Position numbers and translations under genes: made by a program. This document shows, piece by piece, positions 51,985 through 61,519 of a stretch of 64,000 bases of DNA. This DNA is from Candidatus Electrothrix rattekaaiensis. GTDB taxonomy: Bacteria; Desulfobacterota; Desulfobulbia; Desulfobulbales; Desulfobulbaceae. The DNA lies in the NCBI GenBank assembly GCA_032595675.1, contig JAVQMD010000001.1, positions 2,016,640 through 2,080,639 on the forward strand. The letters run 5' to 3'. The notes under the pieces were generated by a model, which was given only the letters and a program-made list of their open reading frames with translations, ran no database searches and had not been told where the DNA came from. The number at the start of each line of letters is the position of its first letter. The stretch's first letter is position 1.

Positions 51985-53686
51985 GGGTGCGGCTCTTTTG
52001 AAATAAAAGCAACATATTGATAAATTTTTCATTCTTATGGGTTGACTGTCGATAATTTGCTTGAATTGTGCATGCTGATGCGGTAAAAGAATTACAGTAT
52101 TTTTTACTCAGCACCTTGGAGAGTCCATATGTACAGCCCCTGTCACCTCGCAGAAAGCAATAAAGAGCATTATCTTCGATCTTTTGAAGCACTTGATAAA
52201 CTGGCATCCCACATATCCGGCATGGAATTCTCCTCATCCTCCTTCGGAGATGTGGAAGCAGTTATTCAAGAAAAAGGGCAGGAAATTTTACGACTGCTGG
52301 CACAGGGGTATCTGTCTCAGCGTTCTGCGGAAGAAGAAAAAAAAGAATTTGTTCTCGGAGAAGACGGCATTCGTCGCAATCATCGCAGAACAGGTTGTAC
52401 TCGAAAAATTGAATCACGTTTTGGAGAGGTTAAGCTCTCACGAATTGGTTATTGCGGACCGTTTGTCGGCAGCGTTTTTCCTCTGGATGCCGAGTTGAAT
52501 TTGCCGCCCAACAAGTATTCACACGGTCTGCGGAGTGAAATAGCACATCTGACAGCAGTCGCTTCTTTTGACGAAACATTGGAGCTGCTGGAACGGCAGG
52601 GAGGTGGAATACTGCCTAAACGTCAACTTCAGGAAGTATCCGCAGATATCGTTCGTGATTTCAAGGAATTTTACGAACAACCCCTTAACTTATCGTCCGA
52701 AAAGGGTAGTATTTTAGTCATCACGGCGGACGGTAAGGGCGTATCAATGCATAATCAGGATCTGCGGCCTGCTGCCAAAAAACAAGCGGAAAAGGAGCAG
52801 GATAAGAAAAAAGCCCGACTTCAGCCCGGAGAGAAAAAGGGGCGTAAACGGATGGCGACCGTTGTCTCAGTGTATGAAACATCCCCTTATCAGCGCACTC
52901 CTGAACAACTTCTCAATATTGATGGAGAAACCGCACCACCACGTCCCGAGGTTAAAAACAAGCGGGTCTGGGCGGAGATTACTGAAGATATGGGAAACGC
53001 CCTTGACCAAGGATTCCAGGAGGCACTTCGACGAGATCCTGAACAAAAAATGGAATGGGTTGTTCTTATCGATGGGCAGACCGATCTGATCAGGCAAGTT
53101 GAGGCGCAGGCGGAGAAGCATAATGTGGAGGTAACCGTTATTCAGGATTTTATTCATGTTATCGAATACCTATGGAAATCTGCTCATGCGCTTTACCCCG
53201 GCAAAGAGGAAGCTGAAAGGCGAGAAGAGTGGGTTGGGGGACGTACGCTTGAGATCCTGAAAGGAAACGGGCAAAGCGTGGCCAGCGGTTTACGACGTGC
53301 CGCTACACGCAGAGGTTTGGATAAAAAAGAACGTATTCCTTCGGATACCGCTGCGAATTATATTGAGAAAAATCAAAAACGACTGAGATATGAAGAAGCC
53401 TTGTCAAAGGGATTGCCCATCGCTACCGGTGTGATAGAGGGAGCTTGTCGGCATCTGGTTAAAGATCGCATGGATCTCACTGGTGCCCGTTGGCGGCTCA
53501 AATCAGCAGATGCAGTGCTGAAGTTAAGAGCACTGAAAGCCAGCGGAGACATGAAACAATACCTAAGCTTTCATTTTTGGAAGGAGAGGTGCAGAAATTA
53601 CATCTGGATGCCAAACGATAATGCAGTTCCGGCAACGATATGACCGTTGAGCGAATCGTAGGAAAAGAGCCGCACCCAACGCACTT
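51976..53686. mobile_element. ISKra4-family insertion sequence with 9-bp target duplication
   Basis: The element itself is 51985-53677 (1693 bases), bounded by perfect inverted ends GGGTGCGGCTCTTTT / AAAAGAGCCGCACCC (15 bases). AACGCACTT occurs just outside both ends (51976-51984, 53678-53686), so the insertion made a 9-base duplication and is recent. One complete transposase gene is inside. Confidence 0.92.
52129..53643 (+). CDS. ISKra4-type transposase
   Basis: 504 residues. N-terminal part with a zinc-like/HTH region (RTGCTRKIESRFGEVKLSRI), then the DDE-type core: Asp in VITADGKGVS, Asp in VVLIDGQTDLIR and IQDFIHVIEYLW, and Glu in ATGVIEGACRHLVKDRMD followed by LTGARW. These blocks are typical of ISKra4. 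The frame is complete and appears functional. Start at ATG 52129 lies 144 bases inside the left end. Confidence 0.92.
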   Translation: MYSPCHLAESNKEHYLRSFEALDKLASHISGMEFSSSSFGDVEAVIQEKGQEILRLLAQGYLSQRSAEEEKKEFVLGEDGIRRNHRRTGCTRKIESRFGEVKLSRIGYCGPFVGSVFPLDAELNLPPNKYSHGLRSEIAHLTAVASFDETLELLERQGGGILPKRQLQEVSADIVRDFKEFYEQPLNLSSEKGSILVITADGKGVSMHNQDLRPAAKKQAEKEQDKKKARLQPGEKKGRKRMATVVSVYETSPYQRTPEQLLNIDGETAPPRPEVKNKRVWAEITEDMGNALDQGFQEALRRDPEQKMEWVVLIDGQTDLIRQVEAQAEKHNVEVTVIQDFIHVIEYLWKSAHALYPGKEEAERREEWVGGRTLEILKGNGQSVASGLRRAATRRGLDKKERIPSDTAANYIEKNQKRLRYEEALSKGLPIATGVIEGACRHLVKDRMDLTGARWRLKSADAVLKLRALKASGDMKQYLSFHFWKERCRNYIWMPNDNAVPATI

Positions 53687-54114
53687 TTGCTTCTGATCTC
53701 ATCAATGCTTTTACCATTTGATCGTATTTTGATTACGGTAGAATGAATCACGGCACCCGCTTTACTACCAGATACTGATCCCCCTACATACCAGTCTAAC
53801 CCTTTCAAATATTGATTGGAAATATCGGTTTCAACTAAATCTGTTATTTTTAACTGGTGGGTATAACAACCATCAACATAACAGTCTGAAAGATAGTTTA
53901 ACGATCTTGTGAGGTTGAGCTTTTCGTTTTGAGGTGATACTACCTGTATTGATTTTTCTATACAGCTTGGAGGTTGTGGCTCAGGTTGAGGAGGGGATAT
54001 TGTAGTTCTACAATTATGCTGAGTTAAAAAGCCTATAATTGTCAGAACAGAACCAACACCAGACAACACTGGATGTTTCAAAAACCAAAATACTATATTT
54101 CTAACTTTTCCCAT
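53563..54114 (-). pseudogene. Hypothetical membrane protein gene truncated by the IS
   Basis: Host part 53678-54114: an N-terminal hydrophobic segment (FWFLKHPVLSGVGSVLTIIG), a Pro-rich stretch (SPPQPEPQPPSCIEK), and a domain with SQNEKLNLTRSLNYLSDCYV and LKGLDWYVGGSVSGSKAGAV. From residue about 147 the frame runs into the IS (LGAALFLRFAQRSYRCRNCI ...), giving a foreign tail of about 40 residues. Without the IS the protein would end 24 residues later and overlap the FlgO-like gene. Whether the truncated protein works is open. No family recognised. Confidence 0.8.
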
Positions 54115-54338
54115 AAATTTTAATTATTTTTTTTCATGTCTAACATTCCTCCTTGTCAAGGAGAAACAACAGGTAACATGAACCCCGGAACGAGTAAACA
54201 ACAATTTTGCTCTATCCAGAGGTTGAGCTGGCCCTTACAATCGAAGCAAAAAAAAGTCAGGTTGTTGCAAAACGATATAGATGGTATCATACTATGATGA
54301 CTGAACAGAAACAATTCTGAAAATGTAAGGAGAAAGAT

Positions 54339-54554
54339 ATGATTGCCAAAGCAATACTCAGAAACGGGGGCCTTTTTATCCCCAATGTGCAGGCAACGGC
54401 TCTGCATCCTGATCGGGAAGTACGTGTCAGGTTTGAAATACTTAAACAACAAGGCGAAGAGGATATATTCCTGAAGACCGCAGGGCTGCTGAAACGTAAA
54501 AAAATAGATCCCCTCAAATTTCAGGCTGACCAGAGAGCTGGGTGGGATGAATAA
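54339..54554 (+). CDS. Orphan antitoxin-like protein
   Basis: 71 residues; MIAKAILRNGGLFIPNVQAT, VRVRFEILKQQGEEDIFLKT, GLLKRKKIDPLKFQADQRAG has the outline of small VapB-like antitoxins (AbrB-like first half, toxin-binding second half). AAGGAGAA lies 7 bases before the ATG. No toxin gene follows: the next gene is on the other strand. It may be the remains of a toxin-antitoxin pair. Confidence 0.55.
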   Translation: MIAKAILRNGGLFIPNVQATALHPDREVRVRFEILKQQGEEDIFLKTAGLLKRKKIDPLKFQADQRAGWDE

Positions 54555-54559
54555 TTAAA

Positions 54560-55066
54560 CTACTCCTCTTCAGCCAAAAGTTTCTCCAATATCAGGATAC
54601 CGTCCGGCGTAAAGGATTCGGATGTGCTGAGATCAAGGGCGGCATTGGGCAGCATGAAGCGTCCATACTCCACTTCTTCCGCTTGCAGGGTAAACGGCCC
54701 CTCATGAACACAGGTGAAAATACGGCCCCAGACGCGATTCTCCTGATCCTCATAATACTGATCAAAAAGGAAGTTCAGCTTGACCGCCCCCACCCCCAAC
54801 TCCTCAGCCAGCTCCCGTTCCGCTGATTGTTCGTAGGTTTCTCCGGCCTGGACAACCCCGCCAGCCGCCACATCCCAATAGCCGGGGTAGACATCCTTGC
54901 TCGCAGTGCGTTTCTGGATAAAGAGTTCTCCAGCGGCATTAAAAACCAGAATATAACTGGCGCGATGAATAAGGCGTTGCTCACGCATCAAACGACGGGG
55001 CAGCTCGCCCAGTGCCTTGTTTTGTGCATCAACGATCTGGACGATTTCCTCCCCCGGAATGTACAT
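54560..55066 (-). CDS. NUDIX hydrolase (YfcD-like)
   Basis: 168 residues. The NUDIX box is GGVVQAGETYEQSAERELAE then ELGV, with all Glu residues of the metal site. VDAQNKALGELPRRLMREQR followed by HRASYILVFNAAG resembles the YfcD and IDI-type group, acting on nucleoside diphosphate derivatives. Its ATG overlaps the rlmKL stop (TAATG) after GAGGAGG, so they are co-translated. Confidence 0.9.
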   Translation of the reverse strand: MYIPGEEIVQIVDAQNKALGELPRRLMREQRLIHRASYILVFNAAGELFIQKRTASKDVYPGYWDVAAGGVVQAGETYEQSAERELAEELGVGAVKLNFLFDQYYEDQENRVWGRIFTCVHEGPFTLQAEEVEYGRFMLPNAALDLSTSESFTPDGILILEKLLAEEE

Positions 55067-57333
55067 TATTCCTCCTCGCTATGATGCCGGAATTTCCAGC
55101 AGCGATGAATATTGCCCTTTTCCTGAAAGTCTTCCGGCAGAGTCTGTTCGGTTATCTCCCTGACAACGAATTCCTCCTCCAACTCGGCATCCAGCTGAAA
55201 CTTTCTGAAATTTGTCGAGAAAATCAGCACACCGTCTCGCGTCAAAAGATTCATGGCAAGCCGCAGCAGTTCCGGGTGATCCTGCTGCACATCAAAAACA
55301 ATATTCTTATGTCGGGAATTGGAAAAGGTCGGCGGATCAACAAAAATCAACCCGAATTCATCCCGACAGGATCTGAGCCATTGCAGGCAGTCGGCCTCGC
55401 TGAATTGATGCAAAACCCCGCCGAAGCCGTTGAGTGAAAGATTGGCCTGTGCTCGAACAAGATACTTCTCGGAAAGATCCACAGTCTGCGTGGAAACAGC
55501 ACCGCCCTTGGCCGCGTAGACCGTTGCCGAGCCGGTATAGGCAAAGAGATTAAGAAAGGTCTTCCCGTCGGCAAGCTCGGCCAGCATAGCTCTGGTCTTA
55601 CGATGATCAAGAAATAAACCGGTATCCAGGTAATCGGTAAAGTTCACCAGAAAACGGTTTCCTCCTTCGCGCACCTCATACAGTTTCCCCGTCTTACCGG
55701 TCTTTCCACCTGTTTTACCCGTTGTGTCAGGACGCTTCTGATACTGCTCATTCCCCCGCTGTTTCCGCCTTTTCTTCACAAAGAGTTGGGAATGTGGGAC
55801 ATCAAGCAACTGACGAATCACCTGTAAGGCTTGGTTGAATCGTTCTTCCGCTTTTTCGGAAGCGACCGTTGCTGGCGGCTCATATTCCTGAACATGCACC
55901 CACTGTTCATACACATCAATCGCTATATTATACTCCAGGATATCAGCGTCATAAATACGAAAGCAGGTAATATTATGTTCTTCAGCCCAGGGAAAAAGCC
56001 GTTGGCAATTCTTGCGCAACCGATCAGCAAAGTCTTGCGCAGGCAAGGTCGGATCGCTTTCCTGATGAACTTCCTGAAGAGACAGCCGAATCCCCTCATC
56101 AGGTTCCTCGAAAGAACCTGGGGAAGCTGTTGTCAGTAAACGGCATTTCAGAGGGCCGTTATACAGCCGATGACGTTCCTGCCAGCTGACTCCGAGCATA
56201 TCGGCAAAATCAGGATTAGCCGTAAAAAAGCCCAGCTGCCAACCTGAAAAATACTGACGATAAAGGCGTCCCAAAGCACGGTACAGATATTTTACCGCCT
56301 CTTTTTCGGACAGGCGTTCGCCGTAGGGAGGGTTGGTCAGCAATACACCCTCAGCCGTCGGAGGATGTAAGCGGGCAAGCTGCCGCTGCTTGATCGTAAT
56401 GCGGTCTCCCAGCCCGGCATTGGTGATATTTTTACGGGCAACAGCAACAACGTGCGGATCAGCGTCATAGCCAATAATCATCGGCCAAGGAATATCGGCA
56501 TATTGATCTTCCCGCTGCACCGCCGCTTCAACCAAACCTTCCCACATTTTTTCATTATGGCCCAGCCAGTGCTGAAAACCAAAATGCTCCCGCAACAAGC
56601 CCGGAGCCGAGTCACCGATAATCAAGGCCGCCTCGATAAGCAAGGTGGCAGAACCGCACATGGGGTCCAACAGGCAGGTACCAGAGGACATGCCGACCCG
56701 AACCCCGGAAAGATACGCTATGGCTGCGGCCAGGGTTTCCTTGAGAGGTGCTGCACCGGCTCCGGTCCGATATCCCCTTCGATGGAGACTCTCCCCGGAC
56801 AGGTCCAGAGACAGCGTTGCTGTTGTGCCTTCCACATGCAGATTGAGCCGAATACTAGGTGTACGGACATCCACATCCGGCCGCTCTCCTGTCCGCCTGC
56901 GAAATTGATCCACGATAGCATCTTTGATTCTCAACGAGGCGTAATGACTGTGGTTCAGCTCGGGCGCAGAGTTGACCAAAGTGGTGGTGATAGCAAAACT
57001 GGTATCGCCGTTAAAATGCCTGCTCCAATCAATCTTGCCAGCCTCTTTATAGAGTTCGTCCGGTGTCGGTGCTTCGAACTGGCTCAAGCGCAGCAGAATA
57101 CGCGAACTGAACCTTGACCAGAGGCAGGCAAGGTAGGCGGTTTTCAAGGAACTTGCCTGCCATGTGACCGCACCTGGAACCGTTACCGGTTCAATGCCGC
57201 CCAGCGAAGAGATTTCCTCCTGCACCAAATTTTCAAGCCCTGCGGCGCAGGTGGCAACAAAGCAATACGGCTCTTTTGTGTTTCGTCTTCTTTTTGATCG
57301 AACTGAGCGATCAGAGATTCGATGAGCATGCAT
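55066..57333 (-). CDS. rlmL: 23S rRNA m2G2445/m7G2069 methyltransferase RlmKL
   Basis: Bifunctional enzyme with 755 residues. N-terminal THUMP domain (FVATCAAGLENLVQEEISSL), first methyltransferase (RlmL, LDPMCGSATLLIEAALIIGD, VLLTNPPYGERLSE) and second (RlmK, about 530-755: NRFLVNFTDYLDTGLFLDHR, NLFAYTGSATVYAAKGG, FVDPPTFSNS). Both SAM sites and both NPPY/DPPT motifs are present. No strong ribosome site before the ATG; the first 15 residues are basic and may be outside the true protein. Followed by NUDIX. Confidence 0.93.
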   Translation of the reverse strand: MHAHRISDRSVRSKRRRNTKEPYCFVATCAAGLENLVQEEISSLGGIEPVTVPGAVTWQASSLKTAYLACLWSRFSSRILLRLSQFEAPTPDELYKEAGKIDWSRHFNGDTSFAITTTLVNSAPELNHSHYASLRIKDAIVDQFRRRTGERPDVDVRTPSIRLNLHVEGTTATLSLDLSGESLHRRGYRTGAGAAPLKETLAAAIAYLSGVRVGMSSGTCLLDPMCGSATLLIEAALIIGDSAPGLLREHFGFQHWLGHNEKMWEGLVEAAVQREDQYADIPWPMIIGYDADPHVVAVARKNITNAGLGDRITIKQRQLARLHPPTAEGVLLTNPPYGERLSEKEAVKYLYRALGRLYRQYFSGWQLGFFTANPDFADMLGVSWQERHRLYNGPLKCRLLTTASPGSFEEPDEGIRLSLQEVHQESDPTLPAQDFADRLRKNCQRLFPWAEEHNITCFRIYDADILEYNIAIDVYEQWVHVQEYEPPATVASEKAEERFNQALQVIRQLLDVPHSQLFVKKRRKQRGNEQYQKRPDTTGKTGGKTGKTGKLYEVREGGNRFLVNFTDYLDTGLFLDHRKTRAMLAELADGKTFLNLFAYTGSATVYAAKGGAVSTQTVDLSEKYLVRAQANLSLNGFGGVLHQFSEADCLQWLRSCRDEFGLIFVDPPTFSNSRHKNIVFDVQQDHPELLRLAMNLLTRDGVLIFSTNFRKFQLDAELEEEFVVREITEQTLPEDFQEKGNIHRCWKFRHHSEEE

Positions 57334-57464
57334 AGGATTAGTATAAAAACCTCGTAGAGAATAAACCGACCACCATTAACACAAAGCAGGGCGGCGGATG
57401 TTGTGTAAAAAATGAAATAATTGAAAATAATTTCGGAAAAACAAGGAAAAAGGAAGAAAAAAAA

Positions 57465-58178
57465 TCAGTCTCGAACAAATTCATGGCGCAGTCGTCCCAT
57501 CTCCTGCTGAAGCACCTCCTGCAAGGAAGAAATATTTCCCCGAACCACAGAACTGAATTCTTCAGTTTCCCCCTTTCCGGACTCCTCTGAAATCTCCTCT
57601 GCATCAGCAGGAAGAGAATCTGTCCGCTCTTTCTGTACATGAACAAGCTCCAGCAATGCAGCTGATTCCCGAATAGCCATCATACCGGTTGTTGTAATCT
57701 CCCGCCGCACTGCACCAAGCAGACCTTGCAGGTCTTGCATATCAAAGGCTGGAGATTCTTCTTTTACCGGGGAAACAGCTCCTGTGTTTACAATTGCATT
57801 CGGCACTTTTTTCAGGCTCTCCAAAATACAGCTATGCTGCCAAGCAAGTACCTTATTCAAGACTTCCGATGCGATGGTCCATTTTTTTTGCAGCTCCAGG
57901 TGTTCCACAGTAAGCTTCCGATAAACCTGAACAAGCTCATTAAGAAGGCTGAATGCACGGGCATCAGTGAGTACACGAATCTCGTCAATATGCCTAATTA
58001 CCGTATCAAGCCCCAAGAGGACCGGACCGACGACTGCCATCTGTTCCTTCTGTTCCCGTCGACAGACTTCAACTTCATGACGCAAAGCAGAAAGGATGGA
58101 ATCGGATATTTCCATCCCAAGTGAAATGACAATAGTCTGAAGACGTTCGTAACCGGTTGAGCTGGTTTCAAAAGACAT
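57465..58178 (-). CDS. Hypothetical helical protein
   Basis: 237 residues, almost wholly helical with heptads (HEVEVCRREQKEQMAVVGPV, LLNELVQVYRKLTVEHLELQ) and an acidic region near 200 (SLPADAEEISEESGKGETEE). No membrane segment. It follows the hybrid kinase gene (stop at 58321) by 142 bases on the same strand, so it may belong to that unit as a partner or adaptor. No family recognised. Confidence 0.55.
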   Translation of the reverse strand: MSFETSSTGYERLQTIVISLGMEISDSILSALRHEVEVCRREQKEQMAVVGPVLLGLDTVIRHIDEIRVLTDARAFSLLNELVQVYRKLTVEHLELQKKWTIASEVLNKVLAWQHSCILESLKKVPNAIVNTGAVSPVKEESPAFDMQDLQGLLGAVRREITTTGMMAIRESAALLELVHVQKERTDSLPADAEEISEESGKGETEEFSSVVRGNISSLQEVLQQEMGRLRHEFVRD

Positions 58179-58320
58179 GGCTTACATCACGTTAAATTTT
58201 AATCTCTTCGTATTCGTATTTGTATAATCAACCCTGATAAACCAAAACAGTTTCGCAGTTCATAAAAGCATAAAAGAAACCCTGCCGTTTTCCCAACAAA
58301 AAAACCAATCGAGTTTATTT

Positions 58321-60372
58321 TTATCCTTCCACTTTTTTTGGGGAGCCCTCTTGAGTTGGTAAGGTGATAATGATGCTGGTCCCCTTCCCTGTTTTCCCTT
58401 CAATACTCACGGTACAGTTCATCGAAGTAAGCATTTTCTTTACGATAGTCAGCCCCAAACCTGTTCCTTCAGCCCTAGTGGTAAAAAACGGTTTAAAAAG
58501 CTGTTTTCTGACCTGGTCAGGAACTCCGCAACCGTTATCCTGGAAGATTATCTGTGCAAAATGGCTATCTTTTCGCAAGAGATAGATGGAGATAAGTGGT
58601 GTTACAGTCTGTTGGAGGGCATTCACCGAATTCGTCAGCAGATTCAGAAAGACCTGATGCAAGGCCCGTTCATCAACTAAACTGCTGACAGTCGCCTCTA
58701 TATGCGCCTCTATTTTCACACCATTTCTCAACAGATCCTTCTCATGAACTCTCTTGAAATTCTCTAGGAAAACAGCAAGATCCGTCAAAGCAAGCTCTTG
58801 CTCTTCTAAAACATTAAAATTTTTCAACGAATAGAGCAAATACTCCATCCGTTTAATTTCACCCATAGAACGATCAAGAAATTCCTTGATCTTATCAAGA
58901 GAAAGAGTGTCCAATTGTCTGAGCAGGACACTGATAGCCATCTTTAACGAGTTGAGCGGATTTCCGAGTTCATGCCTGATCCCGGAAAAAACAAATCCGA
59001 CATTATCCATGAGATTCGCGGCTTCACCAATGGATTCAAGCCGTTTTTTCTCCGTCTGATCACGTTTAATAACACAAAAGCTGTTCACCCTGTCAGCCTG
59101 TCCTTTTACCGGAATAATGGCAACGGATTCATCGTAAAATGTTCCGTCCTTATGGCGATTTTTGATTTCCCCGTGCCATTCTGCGCCTTCTGCCGCTGAG
59201 TTCAACACCTCACGACAGGTAAACCGATTCTGTTCATCAAGCTGGACCTGACTCAACTTCAGCCCGACCAGCTCTTCCGGCAGATACCCAGTGACCTGTG
59301 TACTGGCCGGGTTGGCGTAAAATATCGTGCCGACCTTATCCGTCATAAGCACACAGTCAGCAAATTCATTGATTGCCGCTGCCAACCGAGTGCGTTCTTT
59401 GGACTCAAAGGTTCTCTGGATAGCAGTCCCTATTATATCGGAGGAGGTTTTCATCGCCTCAACAAGCGGTTCATCCCAGGATCTCCCGGAAAGACTGCAA
59501 TCAAAACCAATACACCCCCAAAGCTGCTTATAGACATAAATAGGCAGGATAAGATAGGTGCGAATGTTATTATTTTCAAACTCTCCCCAGAGACGAGAGG
59601 GGATATGAGTGTCTGGACCCGTTATCGCATCCTCAGACAATAATTCGATCGGCGGCTTCCATGTTGCCAGTAAATCAATACTGGAGCAGGTAATCGTGTT
59701 CCTCGGTTTATACCAGGTGTAATGGCGGCGCTGAGCGATCTGGGATTCAAAGGTTTTTAAATAAACATGCTCACTGTCGATATTCTCACCCAGATATTTA
59801 AGCACACTCTTTATAATCTCTTCCCAATTGCTTGTTTTAAGGAAAGATTTTGCCACGTAATTCACCGAACTCAAGATGTGGTCCCGCTGCAGCAGGTTGC
59901 GACTCGTTCGTTGTTGGGCAGCAAGGGATTCTTTTAAAAGCCTGTTTGCGTGCTCCAAGTCTAAGGTTTGTTGCTCCATTTTCTGCCGAGCAGCCTGCAT
60001 ATCCAAAGCATTATTGACCCGGGCGCAAAGTTGTATCTTATTCACCGGCTTGCGCAGAAAATCTACAGCACCTTCTTCAAAGCCCCGATACTCGTCTCCT
60101 TCCACCCCTGTTGCGGTAAGGAAAATAACTGGTATCCCTCTAGTTTTCTCATACTTCTTTAAAAATTTACATACACTGAATCCATTAATGTCAGGAAGAT
60201 TAATATCAAGCAAAATAAGATCAGGTTGTGTATCTTCCGCAAGCTGTAATCCGGCTCGACCATTTTGCGCATCCACAACCTTATACTGTTCATGTTCTAG
60301 GATATATCGTAAAATAGCAACAATCAGAGAATCATCATCAATCAGGAGAATACAAGCCTTTTCAGTTTTCAT
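58321..60372 (-). CDS. Hybrid sensor kinase (REC-GAF-PAS-HisKA-HATPase)
   Basis: About 683 residues from MKTEKACILLIDDD (ATG 60372); the frame extends to 60474 with no similarity and no clear ribosome site in either case. Receiver 1-120 (Asp in LILLDINLPDINGF, Lys in FLRKPVNKI), coiled coil, GAF about 170-320 (LGENIDSEHVYLKT, LWGCIGFDCSLSG), PAS about 335-445 (ADCVLMTDKVGTIFYANPAS), H box FSGIRHELGNPLNSLK (His about 470), and ATPase with NLLTNSVNAL, DNGCGVPD, GTGLGLT. The receiver-first order suggests it takes phosphate from another kinase. It is divergent to the response-regulator group at 60728. Confidence 0.88.
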   Translation of the reverse strand: MKTEKACILLIDDDSLIVAILRYILEHEQYKVVDAQNGRAGLQLAEDTQPDLILLDINLPDINGFSVCKFLKKYEKTRGIPVIFLTATGVEGDEYRGFEEGAVDFLRKPVNKIQLCARVNNALDMQAARQKMEQQTLDLEHANRLLKESLAAQQRTSRNLLQRDHILSSVNYVAKSFLKTSNWEEIIKSVLKYLGENIDSEHVYLKTFESQIAQRRHYTWYKPRNTITCSSIDLLATWKPPIELLSEDAITGPDTHIPSRLWGEFENNNIRTYLILPIYVYKQLWGCIGFDCSLSGRSWDEPLVEAMKTSSDIIGTAIQRTFESKERTRLAAAINEFADCVLMTDKVGTIFYANPASTQVTGYLPEELVGLKLSQVQLDEQNRFTCREVLNSAAEGAEWHGEIKNRHKDGTFYDESVAIIPVKGQADRVNSFCVIKRDQTEKKRLESIGEAANLMDNVGFVFSGIRHELGNPLNSLKMAISVLLRQLDTLSLDKIKEFLDRSMGEIKRMEYLLYSLKNFNVLEEQELALTDLAVFLENFKRVHEKDLLRNGVKIEAHIEATVSSLVDERALHQVFLNLLTNSVNALQQTVTPLISIYLLRKDSHFAQIIFQDNGCGVPDQVRKQLFKPFFTTRAEGTGLGLTIVKKMLTSMNCTVSIEGKTGKGTSIIITLPTQEGSPKKVEG

Positions 60373-60727
60373 TTCATAAATCATGTAAAAAAAGCAGAGA
60401 AGAAAGGGCGGAGAATAGAAGCTCCCATCAATATTTACTGAGAAAACATTTGGTTGAAATAACACACAAACCACTCACAACGCAACGCCCTGACAGGTGT
60501 TGACGTTCCGAGGCACATCTGACCGTACTAACGGCACATTTTTTTTTGTTTATTTCAGCCCCTGTTATTGCTAACATGGAATGTTTTGAGAAACAAGATT
60601 TATTCGTCTCCCGTCTCAAGACAGGCGGCGTATTATTGGTTGTGTTATAGAAGTATTAAAACCTTTTTGAAAACCTTTTTATAAACTCACAAGTGTCCCT
60701 TTTCGTACACGCAGAAAGGAAAAAATT
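60373..60727. other. Divergent intergenic region, no gene supported
   Basis: The 350 bases between the hybrid kinase and the receiver gene should hold promoters for both. No clear boxes were found, only T- and A-runs near 60540 and 60660-60690. Confidence 0.4.
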
Positions 60728-61465
60728 ATGAAACAAGTAGTTATTGTTGATGACGAACCGGATCTGCTCCTCAGCATCCAAGCCGGATTTAAAGATAATG
60801 ATCGTTTTCAGCTGATAACCGCAGGAAACGGCATGGAAGCCCTTGACATTCTGGATAACAACATTGTTGATCTGGTCGTCACCGACCTCAGAATGCCAAA
60901 AATGGATGGGATAGAACTCCTTGCCGTCATGAGTCAGTCCTTTCCAGAAATCCCCAGTATTGTCATGACAGCCTTTGGGACTTCGGACTTGGAACAACAA
61001 CTCAAAAAGGCTGGAACACTGAATCTCTTGGAAAAGCCTTTAGATATAGACACCCTTGAGCAGGCAATAAATAAGGCCTTAGATTTTTATCAAAATAGGG
61101 TGGGAGGACCGAATCTGGATATTTTCCTCCAGCTTGTTGCTATGGAGAAAAAAACTGTTCACTTAAAAGTTTTTAACGTTGATAATCGACACGGCAGTTT
61201 CTTTTTCCGCAAAGGCTACCTCATTGATGCAGAACAAGGAGACCTGACCAGTGATGAAGCTGTTTTGGAGATGCTGGAGTGGCAAGGGATCAAATTAAGT
61301 ATGAAAGAATTTTACCCCTCAACGGTATCGTCAATTTCATCAAATGAACAATCTCAGCTAATGCCTCTCCTTTTCGGGATACCCTATCACAAAGAACAGG
61401 CCGGTGAGGTGAATCCCTTGGATAAGGTCAGACGTGAATTTACTCGGCTGCAAAAAGAGAAATGA
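60728..61465 (+). CDS. Response regulator with PATAN (DUF4388) domain
   Basis: 245 residues: receiver 1-120 (VIVDDEPDLLLSI, Asp in LVVTDLRMPKMDG, Lys in LLEKPLDIDT) and a DUF4388/PATAN-type domain about 130-200 (FLQLVAMEKKTVHLKVFNVD, GSFFFRKGYLIDAEQGDLTS, DEAVLEMLEW). PATAN domains mediate protein contacts in signalling, as in polar-growth and motility regulators. AAGGA 10 bases before the ATG. Close to the gene at 61520 in sequence. Confidence 0.85.
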   Translation: MKQVVIVDDEPDLLLSIQAGFKDNDRFQLITAGNGMEALDILDNNIVDLVVTDLRMPKMDGIELLAVMSQSFPEIPSIVMTAFGTSDLEQQLKKAGTLNLLEKPLDIDTLEQAINKALDFYQNRVGGPNLDIFLQLVAMEKKTVHLKVFNVDNRHGSFFFRKGYLIDAEQGDLTSDEAVLEMLEWQGIKLSMKEFYPSTVSSISSNEQSQLMPLLFGIPYHKEQAGEVNPLDKVRREFTRLQKEK

Positions 61466-61519
61466 GCAGACTCTGCAGAGCCGGAACAGATACAGCATAA
61501 GGTTGTCTAAGGGTAATCT

